Below, one piece after another: positions 10,736 to 19,573 of a stretch of 64,000 nucleotides of DNA (position 1 is its first letter; each line of letters opens with the position of its first letter). A program made the translations under genes and the position numbers. This stretch comes from Gracilaria gracilis (taxonomy: Eukaryota; Rhodophyta; Florideophyceae; Gracilariales; Gracilariaceae), in contig JARGSG010000014.1 in assembly GCA_030374805.1 (NCBI GenBank), positions 496,001 through 560,000 on the forward strand. Direction: 5' to 3'. The notes beneath the pieces are model-generated. The model saw only the letters and a program-made list of their open reading frames with translations, was not told the origin of the DNA and did not search any database.

Positions 10736-11581
10736 CTAAGATTCTTCTAAGGCGGCAGACAGATTGAAGCGATTAACGGTAAGCTTCTGGAACTCTTCAT
10801 CCGTAGCAGCTGCTCGACTTGCTAACATAACGTGCGCATCTTCCCCAGCCGGATAGCGCAGCTGGTTGGTTTCATCAACGGCAGCTTTGTATATCACGGC
10901 AGCAATCTGCGGCGGCTCGGATCCCGCGTCGGTATTCTCCTCCATGGCCTGGGCGAAAGCACTTTGAAGCATTTTGTCGTAAACCTTGACGGTGTCGGAC
11001 GACGCAAGGGCCATGCTACTGCCAGCAAAATTGGTCTTTACAAAACCTGGCTCCACAATACGCACACGTATACCGAAAGGCTCAAGCTCAAAAGCCATAC
11101 TCTCCGTAATACCTTCCAAAGCAAACTTGGTGCCATGGTAAAGGCTGGTGAATGGCATTACCAGACGGCCACCAACCGATGTTATGTTGATGATGGTACC
11201 ACTCTTCTGTTTCCTCATTTGTGGGAGGACTGCCTGCATGACGAAGATAGGACCATACACGTTGGTCTTGTACTGACGATCCACCTGTTCTGGAGTCATA
11301 ATCTCAGCGGGACCGATAAGACCATATCCAGCATTGTTAACTACTGCATCAATGGATCCGAACTTCTCAATGGTGAATTCCACAGCCTTCTTGATGGACT
11401 CGATTTCAGTAACGTCTAGAGGCTGGACTTCAATGTTAGCAATCTCGGCGAGCGACTGACCGGCCTCGCAGGAAGGCTTTCGCATAGTAGCAACCACATT
11501 CCATCCCTTCTCAGCAAAAAGCTTGGCGGTGGCAAACCCAATCCCCGAAGAGCATCCCGTGATAATAACTGTTTTGGTCAT
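10736..11581 (-). CDS. Classical short-chain dehydrogenase/reductase
   Basis: An NAD(P)-dependent oxidoreductase of 281 residues with a Rossmann fold. The cofactor loop TGCSSGIG is at residues 8-15, the structural NNAG at 82-85, and the catalytic Ser135-Tyr148-Lys152 triad (ITS, YHGTK) is complete. The substrate cannot be read from sequence. The overall type (TGCSSGIGFATA, SGTIINITSVGGR, YHGTKFALEGITESMAFELEPFGIRV) is that of bacterial/fungal oxidoreductases of the 17-beta-HSD-like classical SDRs, so bacterial origin is possible but unproven. It has no targeting peptide, so it is probably cytosolic. Single exon, with a TATA box about 117-125 bases upstream of the ATG. Confidence 0.92.
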   Translation of the reverse strand: MTKTVIITGCSSGIGFATAKLFAEKGWNVVATMRKPSCEAGQSLAEIANIEVQPLDVTEIESIKKAVEFTIEKFGSIDAVVNNAGYGLIGPAEIMTPEQVDRQYKTNVYGPIFVMQAVLPQMRKQKSGTIINITSVGGRLVMPFTSLYHGTKFALEGITESMAFELEPFGIRVRIVEPGFVKTNFAGSSMALASSDTVKVYDKMLQSAFAQAMEENTDAGSEPPQIAAVIYKAAVDETNQLRYPAGEDAHVMLASRAAATDEEFQKLTVNRFNLSAALEES

Positions 11582-11698
11582 TATGGAAAAGTACGATTCT
11601 GCGTTGAGTATTTGATTTGAGCAGACGGGAAGAATGATGTGGTAGGTGTGAGGGATCGATGGAATCAGCTGAAGAGCAGTGAAGAATGAAAACGAGGG

Positions 11699-11706
11699 CT
11701 TTTATA
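11699..11706 (-). promoter_or_regulatory. TATA box (TATAAAAG) of the SDR gene
   Basis: TATAAAAG on the minus strand, about 117-125 bases upstream of the SDR start codon. The leader between them is pyrimidine/A-rich and G-poor. Spacing fits a polymerase II core promoter with a roughly 90-base leader. Confidence 0.45.
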
Positions 11707-12763
11707 GACGAGGTTGAGAGCAAATTGGCGGTACTGATGATTACGATTGCTCATGAAGGCGATGCTGAGTGTGGTCAATACGTCAATACGTCTGTACTAC
11801 AGACTCTGTAGACCAATTCAAGCTCCTGCGATTGAGGTGGCTCGACCAATCACGGTGCGTGGTGTATTGTTCGACACGATTTATGCTCCTATTCAGTATT
11901 TTCAAATTTGCTCGGCCAATGGACATGCACCACCTGGCCAATTGTATATCTTTCGCTGAATCCTCACGTATCCATGGGGTTTGTCGTCAGCTCCACCGAT
12001 CGGCGCGCCACGCTCTGTCCAAGATTCCCAAACAAATGGTACCGTTGTACCTAGCCGTGTGTCCAAAGGACATAAACGAGTTGCCAGTGCTTCAGATCGG
12101 CTGCATGTTGTGGTGCTCATTCAGATGTGGAGATTAACAACAGTGCCATTACTGTTCCTGATGTCAACGACCTTAGCGATGCGGTTTTGCTCCATCGCCG
12201 AAGACTTTATGACGGGAGGGCAGCACCGCGATGGCTCCCCCATTGCTCCATTTTGAATCGGCCTGCTCTGCTCAGGCCAACGGTGCAACGGTACCTGTAC
12301 TTCTTCGACCCCAGCCAGGAAGAGGGGTGAAAGGTTTATCGGATGATCTAAAGTTTGCTTCGAGGTATCACGAGTGATAGCTACCAAGGGTAGCCTTTTC
12401 TTGCAGGAAATGAGAAAATGAAAAAATGAAAAATTCAAATTCTCCATAACTTACAGCGGTCCGTGAATTGATGTCGACGCATTCCAATGCAGGCCAGGCG
12501 GGCACCAGCTGCTGGATTGTCCAGCAGTGTAAACTCCTTCATGCGACGACCGTTTCCCCGCGGCCATCAGAGTCCACGTCCACCCACATTCGCCGTTACA
12601 CCAACCAGAAACCATCGAAGTCGAAGCTTTACCCGCTTCTGGAGAACTGCTTTCTTTTCTCTCAGTCATTCCCCACTGTACCAGGCGCAGTCTTATTTGC
12701 TCCGTAACGCCTATCCCAGTTCGAAGCTTCTGCCCTCAACGTATGCTTTGATCAAACAACATT
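11707..12763. other. Intergenic between divergent SDR and glycosyltransferase-like genes
   Basis: About 1 kb of shared upstream DNA. It carries one TACCAAGGGTA palindrome at 12382-12392. No gene is seen. Confidence 0.4.
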
Positions 12764-13903
12764 ATGGCAGTCAATTCACCAAAGCCGCGATACTCGTTTT
12801 CTGCAATCAAACCGCGCAAAGTGGCTCGGGCATTGTCCTCTTTTCGTCGACTACACTTTTCCCACGCAGGCTGGTTACTTTCATGTATATTACTTTGTTA
12901 CATTCTTTTTGGCCCAAGTCGCCGCATTTCGGATGAAGACAGTTCTCTTGGTTTGCTTCAAGACGATGATCTTATACGAATGAGGATGGAAGCCGCTCAG
13001 AATATGTCTCACTCCCATTCTACAGACGCTCCATATAAACTTGGCAATAAGTTCTGTATTCTTCAACCAACCCTTTCTTCAGGTAAGACGCACTGGACCA
13101 CCGATGACGCTCGCAATCATATTGCGTTGCGTGCTTTTCTTCGAACATTTGCTGCCACCGTCACAGAAGGAGAACGCAAGAATTTTCGGTTTTCTATATA
13201 TTACGGTCATGATTCAGATGATCCTGTGCTCGGATCCCCTAAGCTCCGTGCTGCATTCAAAGCGGAGGCGCGACGTATCTTGGAGGAGAAGAGTTTCGAA
13301 GAAGATGTCGTTCAACTCATATTCACCCCACTGTATGGTCTTCATGGTCGCATTAACGCCATATGGAACGTTCTAGCAAAGGATGCCTATTACGATGGCT
13401 GCGATTACTTCTTTTTATCCAATGATGATATGGTTTTCTTTACCAAGTCATGGGTATCAAGCTCTCGCGATTCTTTGAATGGAATTGGTTCTCCGGTTGG
13501 CCATAAACGACCATGCAGATACTTCGGGATCGTTCGCTTCAAGGACGAATGGGCCAGCTGGGCCACATTCACTTTTCACGTCTCAACTCGCATGCATATG
13601 GAGATCTTCGGCGGTGTGTATTACCCCGTTCCGTATAATTCAGCCCATAATGACTATTGGATCAACTACGTCTATCGCCACTTTGATGCCAGCAAGTACC
13701 GATCAGAAGTGCGAGTTCGCAACCGCGTCGAGGACGTTGAATATGCTCTAGCTCATCCAAAAGATACAACCAAGGTGGCCCCACCTCGTTATGAGTATGA
13801 TAAGAGGGGTGATGCACGGAAACACATTGTGGAGGGCAGACTACGCGTACAAGAGTGGTTGGATCGATATCGAAAAACATCATTTTGTCAAAAGCCTCTT
13901 TAA
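12764..13903 (+). CDS. Type II membrane glycosyltransferase-like protein
   Basis: The 379-residue product has a basic N-terminus, one membrane segment at about 35-50 (AGWLLSCILLCYILFG), a short stem with a possible N-glycosylation site (NMS, 80) and a lumenal domain. This is the topology of Golgi glycosyltransferases. In the domain, YDGCDYFFLSNDDMVFFT (about 210-227) is a hydrophobic strand ending in an acidic NDD, resembling the metal-binding DxD of GT-A enzymes. Later the sequence has GGVYYPVPYNSAHNDYWINYVY. I infer a GT-A-fold sugar transferase, perhaps for cell-wall or mucilage polysaccharide or for protein glycosylation, but donor and acceptor are unknown. ATG at 12764, single exon. Confidence 0.65.
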   Translation: MAVNSPKPRYSFSAIKPRKVARALSSFRRLHFSHAGWLLSCILLCYILFGPSRRISDEDSSLGLLQDDDLIRMRMEAAQNMSHSHSTDAPYKLGNKFCILQPTLSSGKTHWTTDDARNHIALRAFLRTFAATVTEGERKNFRFSIYYGHDSDDPVLGSPKLRAAFKAEARRILEEKSFEEDVVQLIFTPLYGLHGRINAIWNVLAKDAYYDGCDYFFLSNDDMVFFTKSWVSSSRDSLNGIGSPVGHKRPCRYFGIVRFKDEWASWATFTFHVSTRMHMEIFGGVYYPVPYNSAHNDYWINYVYRHFDASKYRSEVRVRNRVEDVEYALAHPKDTTKVAPPRYEYDKRGDARKHIVEGRLRVQEWLDRYRKTSFCQKPL

Positions 13904-14285
13904 GCACTTCTATCTGAACTTTGCATTCAAGGCGTAGGATCCAGCCGATAGACCTCGGGGGGGGAGGGGGGGCTTGTGTTTATTTGGAAAGCAAGTGTTT
14001 ACCACTCATGCGTCAGATATGTTGCTCGAAGCCGAAGAGAGTACAATATGGCACGACAGCGGGATCGGCACGCTCTGCATCTAAGGAAAGGTACAAGGGT
14101 ACTGACATTTGTAGGTTAACTTAATCACTAATTGAAGCACATTAAGAGAATAATGGAAGTTATCGCAGGGATCTACAACTCCTCCCGCAATGCGTCAGAT
14201 CTCTCAATATGATGGTATTCTCGTTGGTAGGGATCCCTACTAGGGATTCTCTAGTATTCATTCTCTAAACTTCTCGTCTTATTTA
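13904..14285. other. Convergent 3' spacer
   Basis: It contains an interrupted G tract (13957-13972) 50 bases after the glycosyltransferase-like stop and a palindromic AGGGATCCCT near 14230. No gene is seen. Confidence 0.4.
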
Positions 14286-16445
14286 TCAGTGGTCTATGAG
14301 TTCTAGAATATCGATTTTGGGGTGCGACTTTATCCAAGCTCGCCAGTGTGGGTCATAGCAAAGGGTATTCTCGTCACCCACTACGATGAGAAGGAAACGT
14401 GCTCTTGTTATACTGACGTTCAATCGCCGCCAATCTTTCAAAAACCCAGTTTTGCCATTCTGGTTGCTTCGGACTGTCGAGACAACGATCACATCTTTTT
14501 CTTGTCCTTGGAAACCATCAACTGTGCTTATTTTCATTTCCGAATTATCGTTGTCCACTAGAAGATCATGCAAAAGTCGAACTTGGCCTTCATATGGTGA
14601 TATGATTCCAATATCAAACCTTCCCACCCGCTTTGAGCGGCTTTCTTCCTGCGTCTCCTTTCCTTGTGTTATGAGCGAGACAATTGTGACCACTGCTTGA
14701 GCTTCAGCCTTGTTCAAGAATGACGTCCCGATGTGTTGTTTTTCAAGTCGTAGCGAGCTAGATGCGCTTTCTTCAGTGCCATTATCGATATTACAAAACA
14801 CTGAACGACCTTGGGCAAAGAGCAAATTCGCTTTTTGGCTTAGAATGGATGGAACTGGGCGATCCATCGCTCTCACACCGTTACGCAACATACCTGAATA
14901 GAAATGCGACGACGGGAAACGTGATATTTCTGGGTGCATTCGATACTGTGTATCTAGCAACTGGACATGTACTCCACATGCCCATAGTCTCAGGAACAGG
15001 CTCACTTCTAGTCCTGCAGCTTTGGAGTTGGGTTCTGTTGACAATACAGTTGGAGGCAATTGAAAATGATCCCCAACAAGCACACACTGTGATTCAAAGT
15101 TTCCTGAACAAGAAAATGGAATAAGGGAATCCGGTTCGGTCACCTGAGTGGCCTCATCGATGATAATCAATGGGAACTCAAACCCCTTAATCTCATCTCT
15201 ACCACATCCAACACATGTGGCAACAACTACATCTGCATGTTTCAAAATCTCATAAGCAACTTCTTTTTCGACGGTTCTTAGATTTACCTCAACACCACGC
15301 TCGGCTTCCTGTCGTGCTCGGCGGACCCTTCTGTTCCGTTCAAGAAGGCTGTCCAGTGATCTATCCCAAATATCTTGTTCCATTGCTGATACTCTACCGA
15401 GTCGGATTACTCTCGCCTTTGGGCAAGCTGTGACTACTTTTCGCATTAGATTATCAGTAGCAATATTGGTTCCGGCACACGCAAGTATTGGACCATGGCC
15501 CAGTTGATGAGCGCATGAGATCAGATGGGCGGTAGTTAGAGTCTTACCAGTTCCTGGTGGACCTTGAATCAGTGTCAACTTCTGACGTAAACCCGCCCTT
15601 ATGGCTCTTATTTGGCTCAGGTTCAGGGAGGGCTTCAGTTTGTTCACCAACTGGTTTGCGCGTTCTTCTTTAAAAGAACCAACTTTTTCACCAGCTAGGT
15701 TTGCCCAGAAACTCGATTCAGTAGACGCGCCCTTTCGTTTTCGTGGAGAACTGGTACTCATAAAGGAGTTTAGCGTGCTCATCGGTACCTGTGCTTCTTC
15801 GTCAATGAATGATAAAATAATGAGGCGGGCGAAACTCGAATTCAAAGGGGTTTCTCCATTTGCAAACAAGTCTATCGCAGCGAGAGCTCGTTCGTAGGCT
15901 AAGGTGTTCACGCCGGATTCAGCACTGACGCGAATTTTTGCAGCGACAAATGTACTCATTCGATTCTCAGCCTCTGAACTGACGGGGACCGAAATAAGTA
16001 ACTTCTTCGACTGACGGGATAGTATTACTGCCTGGACGGCTTCGGTCTTGTAATATATATCAATCAAGTCGCCCTTTCCAAACCGCGCATGCGGGAGAGT
16101 GGCTCGGGATTCTAATGAGTAGACAATATCAGAGAACAGCCTCCTGATTCGATTCACGCCAAGATTATGAAGCTTCAATCCTGGTGCATTTTCTGAACGT
16201 AACAAGCGTTGCTGTTGCTGTTCTGCTTCCAATTCTTTGCCCAGCAAAGGTTCGAAATGATTGCTGTAAAACTCCATTGCATTTCTAAGTGCTTCACGCT
16301 TGGACGAGCGCCCTCTACCTGGCTTAGAACGTTGTTTGCCTTTCGAATTTGGTCTTCGACAGGTCCATGTCTTTCGAGAACAGCTTCGGTTAACATGGTC
16401 ATGAACAAAGCTGGGCCTAGGGAAGCAAAAAGCGGGGTCTATCAT
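14286..16445 (-). CDS. SF1B helicase, IGHMBP2 (SMUBP-2)/UPF1-like
   Basis: This is an ATP-dependent 5'-3' nucleic-acid helicase. Walker A GPPGTGKT is at about 295-302, the DEAT box near 425 (LIIIDEATQV), QCVLVGDHFQLPPTV is motif III, QYRMHPEI motif IV, VDGFQGQEKDVIVVSTVRS motif V and LNVSITRAR motif VI. The upstream half has the 1B-type region (FGKGDLIDIYY, VNTLAYERALAAIDLF) as in IGHMBP2. Family homology begins near residue 57 (MEFYSNHFEPLLGKELEAEQ). The first 50 residues from the ATG at 16445 are Arg/Ser-rich and look unlike protein, so the true N-terminus is unsettled: the ATG at 16277 may be the start, or an upstream exon or a frameshift may join the overlapping frame at 16175-16408. The catalytic core is complete. 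Confidence 0.88.
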   Translation of the reverse strand: MIDPAFCFPRPSFVHDHVNRSCSRKTWTCRRPNSKGKQRSKPGRGRSSKREALRNAMEFYSNHFEPLLGKELEAEQQQQRLLRSENAPGLKLHNLGVNRIRRLFSDIVYSLESRATLPHARFGKGDLIDIYYKTEAVQAVILSRQSKKLLISVPVSSEAENRMSTFVAAKIRVSAESGVNTLAYERALAAIDLFANGETPLNSSFARLIILSFIDEEAQVPMSTLNSFMSTSSPRKRKGASTESSFWANLAGEKVGSFKEERANQLVNKLKPSLNLSQIRAIRAGLRQKLTLIQGPPGTGKTLTTAHLISCAHQLGHGPILACAGTNIATDNLMRKVVTACPKARVIRLGRVSAMEQDIWDRSLDSLLERNRRVRRARQEAERGVEVNLRTVEKEVAYEILKHADVVVATCVGCGRDEIKGFEFPLIIIDEATQVTEPDSLIPFSCSGNFESQCVLVGDHFQLPPTVLSTEPNSKAAGLEVSLFLRLWACGVHVQLLDTQYRMHPEISRFPSSHFYSGMLRNGVRAMDRPVPSILSQKANLLFAQGRSVFCNIDNGTEESASSSLRLEKQHIGTSFLNKAEAQAVVTIVSLITQGKETQEESRSKRVGRFDIGIISPYEGQVRLLHDLLVDNDNSEMKISTVDGFQGQEKDVIVVSTVRSNQNGKTGFLKDWRRLNVSITRARFLLIVVGDENTLCYDPHWRAWIKSHPKIDILELIDH

Positions 16446-16879
16446 GATCTCAACGAAAACGGATTTGCGGACATATAATAGTTGTCAATGTCATCCCTTG
16501 CAAAGGTTGCAAACCAGGGCTTCAAAGGGAAAGGGTGCCATGTGATGTTTATTCGTTCATCTGCCTGATGAGACGAAAGAGACGAAAAATGTTATAGTTC
16601 CTGATAGGCGGCACAAGCGGGTTGAGAGATGGAGATGCCGCATATCTAACCATGATCTGAAAAGAGTTCGTCACCTCTGTTCTATGAACCTCGACAACCA
16701 AAATGCTCTTCAAATGTTACTGTAAGCAGCAAAATCAAGAGTCATCGTCATCGAAACTACGCACGTGTTTGTAGCGTCTTCGTTCGTACACTGTACTACG
16801 TACTACGAAAGTTGTGAATAGCTCCGAGCGAGAACGCTATCCTGTTGAAGAGCACTTTGACGAACGATGTGCATGCAAC
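16446..16879. other. Divergent promoter region (helicase / longin-like gene)
   Basis: Shared upstream DNA of two divergent genes. On the minus strand it holds a splice-acceptor-like tract (TTTTTGCTTCCCTAG, inside the helicase 5' end). On the plus strand it holds the repeated ACGTACTACG words just before the longin-like gene. Confidence 0.35.
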
Positions 16880-17877
16880 ATGTTGCACAGTTTGATGATA
16901 ATCACAGGACGAGGTGGCATTGTGTTGTACCGGAGAAGCATTTCGAAACCCCTAAACCAGCCAAGAATGATCGCCGGGCTTGTCACCGCCATGTGCGAAT
17001 TTGCTGTTGGCTCCATTTCTGTACCTGTGGCAACAGTTGAGCTTGAAAGCGTTTGCATATCACTGGTAGAATTGCCAGTTGATGATCTACATTCAGACAA
17101 AGAATTCCTACGAGCGGTGGTTTTCCATGACACTACTGATGTGAGTTCTCATTCAACCAGATGCTCATGATTCGTCGCTAACCTCTTTTGCATGCATAGG
17201 GAGCTTCTTACGGGCATGTGCTTGGATTAGAATTGCTTACAATGTTTAAGGCAGAATATGGTGAGCGTTTGCTAACCATGCAACTCGGAAACGAAGAATT
17301 TGTTGAACATGTCTTCAAGTCATTTAATTCCAAGGTGAGAACCGCAGTTATTTCTTCCGTTCGTCCACTTATGCAATCACGTAAGTTAGTACTTATCAAT
17401 GCCCTAAGGAGGATGGTACTCTGACCAACAGCGGAAATCCATGCAGTGGAGTCAGAAGAAGGCGTGAAACAGGTTTTTTTGCTCAAACATGATCCCGATG
17501 ACACATTTAGCAAGTCTTTGAACCGGGTTTGGTATTCGTCTTCTCCAGTTGGCGGCGGAGCTCTTCTCGCCGATCTACAAGCATTGTTTTCAGCCGGGGA
17601 CGATGTACTGGCGAAGCAGGGCGATGAAAGTTCTGTCATAACTTTGGGCGAACGCGTTCGCATCGAGAGAGTGGAATCCGCAACGTTGCTTGTCTTAACA
17701 CAACCTTCAAGCGCATGTACATTAGTGCAAGAAGCAATTACGAATTGCACACTCGTTCTAAGACACCGTAAGTACACGTTTTAGATTGTAGAATGTTTGA
17801 TAAGGTGATTCTAACTGACATGCAATCCAGTGTTCTCGTTAATGCATTCTCTCGAAGGTTCACGTGGACAAAATTAG
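16880..17877 (+). CDS. Longin-like domain protein, four exons
   Basis: Coding exons are 16880-17140, 17200-17380, 17432-17767 and 17831-17877, giving 274 residues. Introns of 59, 51 and 63 nt begin GTGAGT or GTAAGT, end in ATAG, ACAG or CCAG, and carry CTAAC or CTGAC branch sites. All phases join without a stop. The N-terminus (MLHSLMIITGRGGIVLYRRS followed by QPRMIAGLVTAMCEFA) has the beta-beta-helix pattern of longin/roadblock-type folds found in trafficking adaptors and MON1/CCZ1/HPS-type GEFs. The rest (TMQLGNEEFVEHVFKSFNSKVR) has no further recognised domain. A role in vesicle traffic or small-GTPase regulation is inference. The gene ends 38 bases before the convergent APH-1 stop. Confidence 0.75.
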
Positions 17878-17915
17878 CGATAGAGAATACGGAAACATGT
17901 GTGACAAAAACAAAG

Positions 17916-18644
17916 TTAAGCGTTTGGTGTTGCTGCGGCAGTGCGAAATCTGATTTTGGTGAGGTAGACAGCGAAGGAAAAAGTTATGGTAACAAGCAGC
18001 CATACTGTGAGGAGGCCCCATTGGCATCCATTCTGGCGTCTATTGATGAGAGTGGCTTCCGAAGCGATGAGATGTAAAGCGTAGCCACAGGCACTGAGAA
18101 CCCATCCCGTTTCTTTGAAATATGACGGCCACACAATAATAGCGACAAGAACATGTAGAATGTAGAAGGCAAGTGCAAAGCCAGAACCAGCAACGAAGAA
18201 GTTTATATCACAGTTGTCGACATATATGGAGGTGTCATCTGAAAATTCGCTAGCGACAAGGGAGTAGAAGTTGACAGCGACGGACATGAATCCAAATCCA
18301 GCTCCAACGGAGACGCTCGTTCGAAAGTCGTTTTTCACCCCGGGACGAATGAAAGCCTGGACGTTTTCACCAAAATTCAGAAGAGCTCGAAAACCGAAGC
18401 TAAGAGCAAACCGAGCCAATTCTTGGATTGTAACAGTTAGGAATAGAACATATGGATAGATATCCTTGAGCGGGGGGATGGCGAGCCAAATCGCAGAAGT
18501 TAACATCATGGCAATGCACCACGTGAATGCGGACAGAATTGCGATGACGAGCAAATGGGATCGACGTTGCAATGTGACAAGCCACATCGCAAAGAGCGGG
18601 CCGGCAGATATGAATAGCACTCCAATTGTGACAAAAGTGGCCAT
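17916..18644 (-). CDS. APH1: Gamma-secretase subunit APH-1
   Basis: APH-1 is the seven-pass scaffold of the presenilin/gamma-secretase intramembrane protease. The 242-residue product has seven hydrophobic segments. The N-terminus (MATFVTIGVLFISAGPLFAMWLVT) matches the animal protein position by position. IQELARFALSFGFRALL corresponds to the QEVFRFAYF segment. The glycine motif lies at VGAGFGFMS (113-121). The two conserved membrane histidines are present (H164 in ILHVLVA, H191 in YALHLI). The ATG at 18644 is preferred over the upstream one at 18740 because it gives the family's N-terminus. Catalytic presenilin, nicastrin and PEN-2 are not in this window. Single exon. Confidence 0.9.
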   Translation of the reverse strand: MATFVTIGVLFISAGPLFAMWLVTLQRRSHLLVIAILSAFTWCIAMMLTSAIWLAIPPLKDIYPYVLFLTVTIQELARFALSFGFRALLNFGENVQAFIRPGVKNDFRTSVSVGAGFGFMSVAVNFYSLVASEFSDDTSIYVDNCDINFFVAGSGFALAFYILHVLVAIIVWPSYFKETGWVLSACGYALHLIASEATLINRRQNGCQWGLLTVWLLVTITFSFAVYLTKIRFRTAAATPNA

Positions 18645-19573
18645 GGTGGGGCGATAACAGGCGGGATGAATGAATCTGATGGCCAGTAATCTGCGAGGAG
18701 CAATACGATGTTTGCTCTTGGAGCACCCAGTAGGCGTCAATTACGGGTGAATGCGCTGTTGGCGTGATGGCTGCTCTGTGCGACACCAGCGGTTACGAGG
18801 AGGCCTCCGGCCTGTGCTCCTGCCTGTTTACGAGGCAATGTCGTGGACGCCGACCATCATCAGGATGTGTTGACACTCGCCTCGGGGCTGTGTTACAGCA
18901 GAATGGCGATCAAAGTGACGGTTGGAATGCCCAGCGAGTAGTCGATTGGACACCCACACGTGTACACTCATGAGGTGCGTGCAGTGCACGCCCTGTACGC
19001 GTCATGCGTCGCTCTTGCGCTCGGTGTACCAACGGTAGTTGAAGGCGAAGCTCGGCCAGCTCTCACTGCAACTTCGGACTTGTCGGCCTGTCCACAACAT
19101 TCAAACTCCCAGTCATCGACGACACGTTTACCATAAAAGGCGTATCTACCCTTGTACCGTTGTACTCTTGGTACCAACGGTACCCGCGAATCTCGCCGTT
19201 TTCACTTCATTATGTTGAAACGGCTGCCGTGAACTACAGCTTGAAACGTTCCTCTGCGAGAGCGATATTAACTCCTTCAACTGTAAGGCACACTATTGCA
19301 TAGAAGAACTGCACCCCCTTTAGAAACATGCTTGGTGAAGTAGAACGCCAGTCATTTTACTACATTTGTAATCATAAAACTACACTTGGTCTTTACGAGT
19401 TACTGTCAAAAGTTCCCTTCAATTTTGGAGCTTGGCTTTCTTCACGGTGAAAGAATTTCGAACCCTTTCTAGTCGTACAAGTTCTCCAGTTCAGCAATTT
19501 GAAGCACTGATAACTCATCACCGCTACTTGGGAACCGTTTTACAACTCATGACCACAAACCTACACTCTCGAA
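18645..19573. other. Spacer between APH-1 and the hAT transposase, with short palindromes
   Basis: It carries two TACCAACGGTA palindromes (19027-19037 and 19172-19182). The left end of the hAT element should lie here, but I could not fix terminal inverted repeats by eye. Confidence 0.4.
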
